DNA of 21,019 bases, taken from positions 1 to 21,019 of the forward strand of contig JADGJH010000325.1 of NCBI GenBank assembly GCA_027596945.1. Reading direction: 5' to 3'. This document shows, piece by piece, positions 19,578-21,019 of this stretch; positions within the stretch are counted from its first letter, which is position 1; each line of letters begins with the position of its first letter. The notes under the pieces are model-generated. The model was not told the DNA's origin, made no database searches, and saw only the letters and a list, made by a program, of their open reading frames with translations. The position numbers and the translations under genes are program-made. Source of the DNA: Physocladia obscura (taxonomy: Eukaryota > Chytridiomycota > Chytridiomycetes > Chytridiales > Chytriomycetaceae).

Positions 19578-19850
19578 TTATTTTATTTTGAGTTTTTCTG
19601 CATAGTTTGTCCAGTTTTCTTCTGTTACTAGTGCTGTGTCTATCTTCTCTCTCATTATTTTTGGAAGCTGCTTAGTTGCTTCAAGTGTAAGCACTTGTAT
19701 GTGGTCAGATATTTGATTGTCATATAGTTCCACAAGGCTGTCACTTCTAATAATTATTTCTGCAAGGCCCATTGTTTAACATAGCATCTATTCTGCTTGC
19801 TTGGATTATTTCATTGTTTTTTCCACTGTTATTGTATTTGCTTTGTAGTT
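19578..19850 (-). pseudogene. LINE copy A: end of the endonuclease domain
   Basis: Near 19800 the minus strand reads RIDAML, matching the SRIDYIL block of endonuclease/exonuclease/phosphatase-type LINE nucleases. In the 64-residue frame 19772-19578 the sequence QISDHIQVL gives the SDH catalytic motif. The upstream nuclease core is missing because the copy is truncated at about 19857. Between 19577 and 18752 the connecting region is broken by many stops and A-runs, and no further domain could be named. Confidence 0.65.
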
Positions 19851-19857
19851 AATTTCT

Positions 19858-20840
19858 TATACCAAATCTTGATACTCTGGACCTAAGGACTATGGACAAC
19901 AAACACTTGATTTCAGGTGGGCACACATTGCAGGAAATTGTTTCATCCCCAAAGTTATGGAATTAATGGTCAAAGAGTGCAATGTACACAACACAGATAG
20001 AAGAAAAAACATAATAACCAACTGAATAAGGCTGTAAATAAAATATTGTGGAAGCCATAATGTGAAAAAAAAAACTGTAGAATGGATATATCTAGAATGT
20101 AAAGAACCAACTCACAACAACATCAATGAAGATGAGCACATTCATGAAGGAGACTACTGGCTAAGAAAACAAGCTGCAAAAATATGGGTTGATCACAAGA
20201 TGGGAAGGAACTGCCACACGGTATAACCAACATACCCAGGAAAACAATGAAGCAATATAAAAGTGACAAGGATGATGAAGAAGAGAAGAGAAATAAGAAG
20301 AGGCAAAGAACAAATAAAGAAAGAGAGGAACACAACTTTGAAAGCAACCAAAGCATAGGACCCACTTCTGAAGAGTTACCATGGAAACACCTACAAGAAC
20401 AAATAAGATTCAAAAATCTAGTATATGAACAACAATCAAAACAAGCAAACAGAACTCAAAGGGAAAAAAAAAAATTACATCATGAAAAGAAAAATATGAA
20501 AATGGAAGAGACAGCACATAAAGAACAGAAAAGTCAACAAACAGAGGTACTACAAGAAAGAGAAGAAAAAGAGAAGCAAGACAAGCTGCTAACTCAAAAG
20601 TTATGGCGAGAAAAAGAAAAAAAAACACTACACCAAGAAGCTGTGGAAGAAGCAGATCAAAAAAAAAAGAATATCAATTGCAGAAAATGCAAATTTTTGC
20701 ACTGCAAAGAACTGAAGATGAGGAAAAACAAACAGAAATATTACAAATGCAGGAACTGGAAAAGTACAGACACTGTATCAAGAAGAATGGGACACAACAA
20801 TGGAAGGTTTGAATCAAGAAGAACAACTACTACAAAGTGA
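19858..20840 (+). mobile_element. LINE copy C: 3' part, opposite orientation
   Basis: From 19858 the plus strand encodes IPNLDTLDLRTMDNKHLI, then in a shifted frame AHIAGN and ECNVHNTDRRKNI, then ILWKP (about 20045), and DEHIHEGDYWLRKQAAKIW (20130-20190). These match, in the same order, the C-terminal region of copy A on the minus strand, at roughly half identity by eye, so this is a related but distinct LINE. It continues into a 197-residue frame (20250-20840), extremely rich in Lys, Glu and Gln, predicted to form a long charged coiled coil. An A-run near 20660 seems to shift the frame, since another frame continues the coiled-coil pattern (20660-20812). No poly-A tail is seen. Confidence 0.75.
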
Positions 20841-21019
20841 TTCTAGCTGGTGCAGCATTTTTGGTAACGTTTGGTTCCAACTATTTTGTTTAAATTAATT
20901 TTCAGAAATGAAAATTTTTCCTTTGTTACAACCAGTTGGCCAACTACAGCCACCAGTGCCAAGAACAAGCAAATTGAGGCAGCCCAGCCCCGTCAGTTCT
21001 TGGCCCAATGGTTTAAGTA
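20841..21019. other. Right edge, possibly start of a host gene
   Basis: CpG and G+C rise again past about 20950. A frame from an ATG at 20908 stays open to the window end (37 codons, Pro/Gln/Ser-rich), with a TTTTCAG just before it that could be a splice acceptor. This is too short to claim a gene. Confidence 0.2.

Larger units (their letters stand above)
14485..19857 (-). mobile_element. LINE (non-LTR) copy A, long but decayed
   Basis: On the minus strand the order is end of endonuclease (19850-19578), spacer (to about 18750), RT palm with an internal deletion (18751-18038), RT thumb start (to 17857), an insert (17856-17467), linker (17466-16456), RNase H (16413-15908), a zinc-knuckle block (about 15590-15500) and a long C-terminal region (15480-14585). 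Stops and frameshifts are everywhere. Domain order and motifs resemble LINEs that I recall as abundant in arbuscular mycorrhizal fungi and other early-diverging fungi. The 5' end is cut at about 19857, where a related copy in the opposite orientation begins. CpG is almost absent throughout. Confidence 0.85.

Noticed and set aside
13381..20840. A CRISPR array or phage region
   Set aside because: There are no regularly spaced repeats and the domains are those of non-LTR retrotransposons in a eukaryotic genome.

Overview
The window looks like nuclear DNA of an early-diverging, probably flagellated (zoosporic) fungus. Three small-intron genes sit in the middle, between long tracts of decayed transposons. 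The ribosomal protein eL33 gene (12074-12776, minus) reads like fungal eL33 (GASVRI...MLYPSRV end, NGSK...RVIWGK core). A full-length CatSper2-type cation channel gene (7059-9232, minus) is expected only in lineages with motile flagellated cells; from general knowledge CatSper is missing from Dikarya but occurs in some zoosporic fungi. Introns are 42-131 nt, plus one predicted 318-nt 5' intron in the ribosomal gene.

Layout. 1-5107: a degenerate Ty3/gypsy LTR retrotransposon on the plus strand (5' LTR, gag with CCHC knuckle, protease, RT, RNase H, integrase), broken by stops, frameshifts and a 38-bp tandem duplication; no 3' LTR was found in direct orientation. 5685-6330: a dead Tc1/IS630-type transposase on the minus strand. 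About 6735-6985: a solo LTR-like copy of the 5' LTR in inverted orientation. 7059-9232: CatSper2 channel, 14 predicted exons. 9449-11939: a divergently transcribed two-exon gene for an 810-residue protein I do not recognise. 12074-12776: eL33, convergent to it. 13381-20840: a pile of LINE (non-LTR) fragments of one superfamily: a thumb/linker fragment (minus), a SINE-like hairpin insert, a long decayed copy running from the endonuclease end to a long C-terminal region (minus, internally deleted), and a 3' fragment of a related copy in the opposite orientation (plus). 20841-21019: possibly the start of other unique sequence.

The most interesting item is the channel. By joining GT-AG exons on the minus strand I could follow S1 to S6, an S4 with regularly spaced basic residues, the CatSper-type pore motif TLDQW, the post-S6 coiled coil and a C-terminal motif that resembles animal CatSper2. 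The joined exons sum to 1353 nt with every phase compatible. The channel and the unknown 810-residue protein share a 216-bp divergent promoter region.

The LINE tracts are almost free of CpG while the genes are not, and several stops in the gypsy element sit where an arginine (CGA) or glutamine (CAA) codon is expected. Both point to C-to-T decay of repeats, most simply from cytosine methylation. All exon joins are made by eye; transcript data would settle them.
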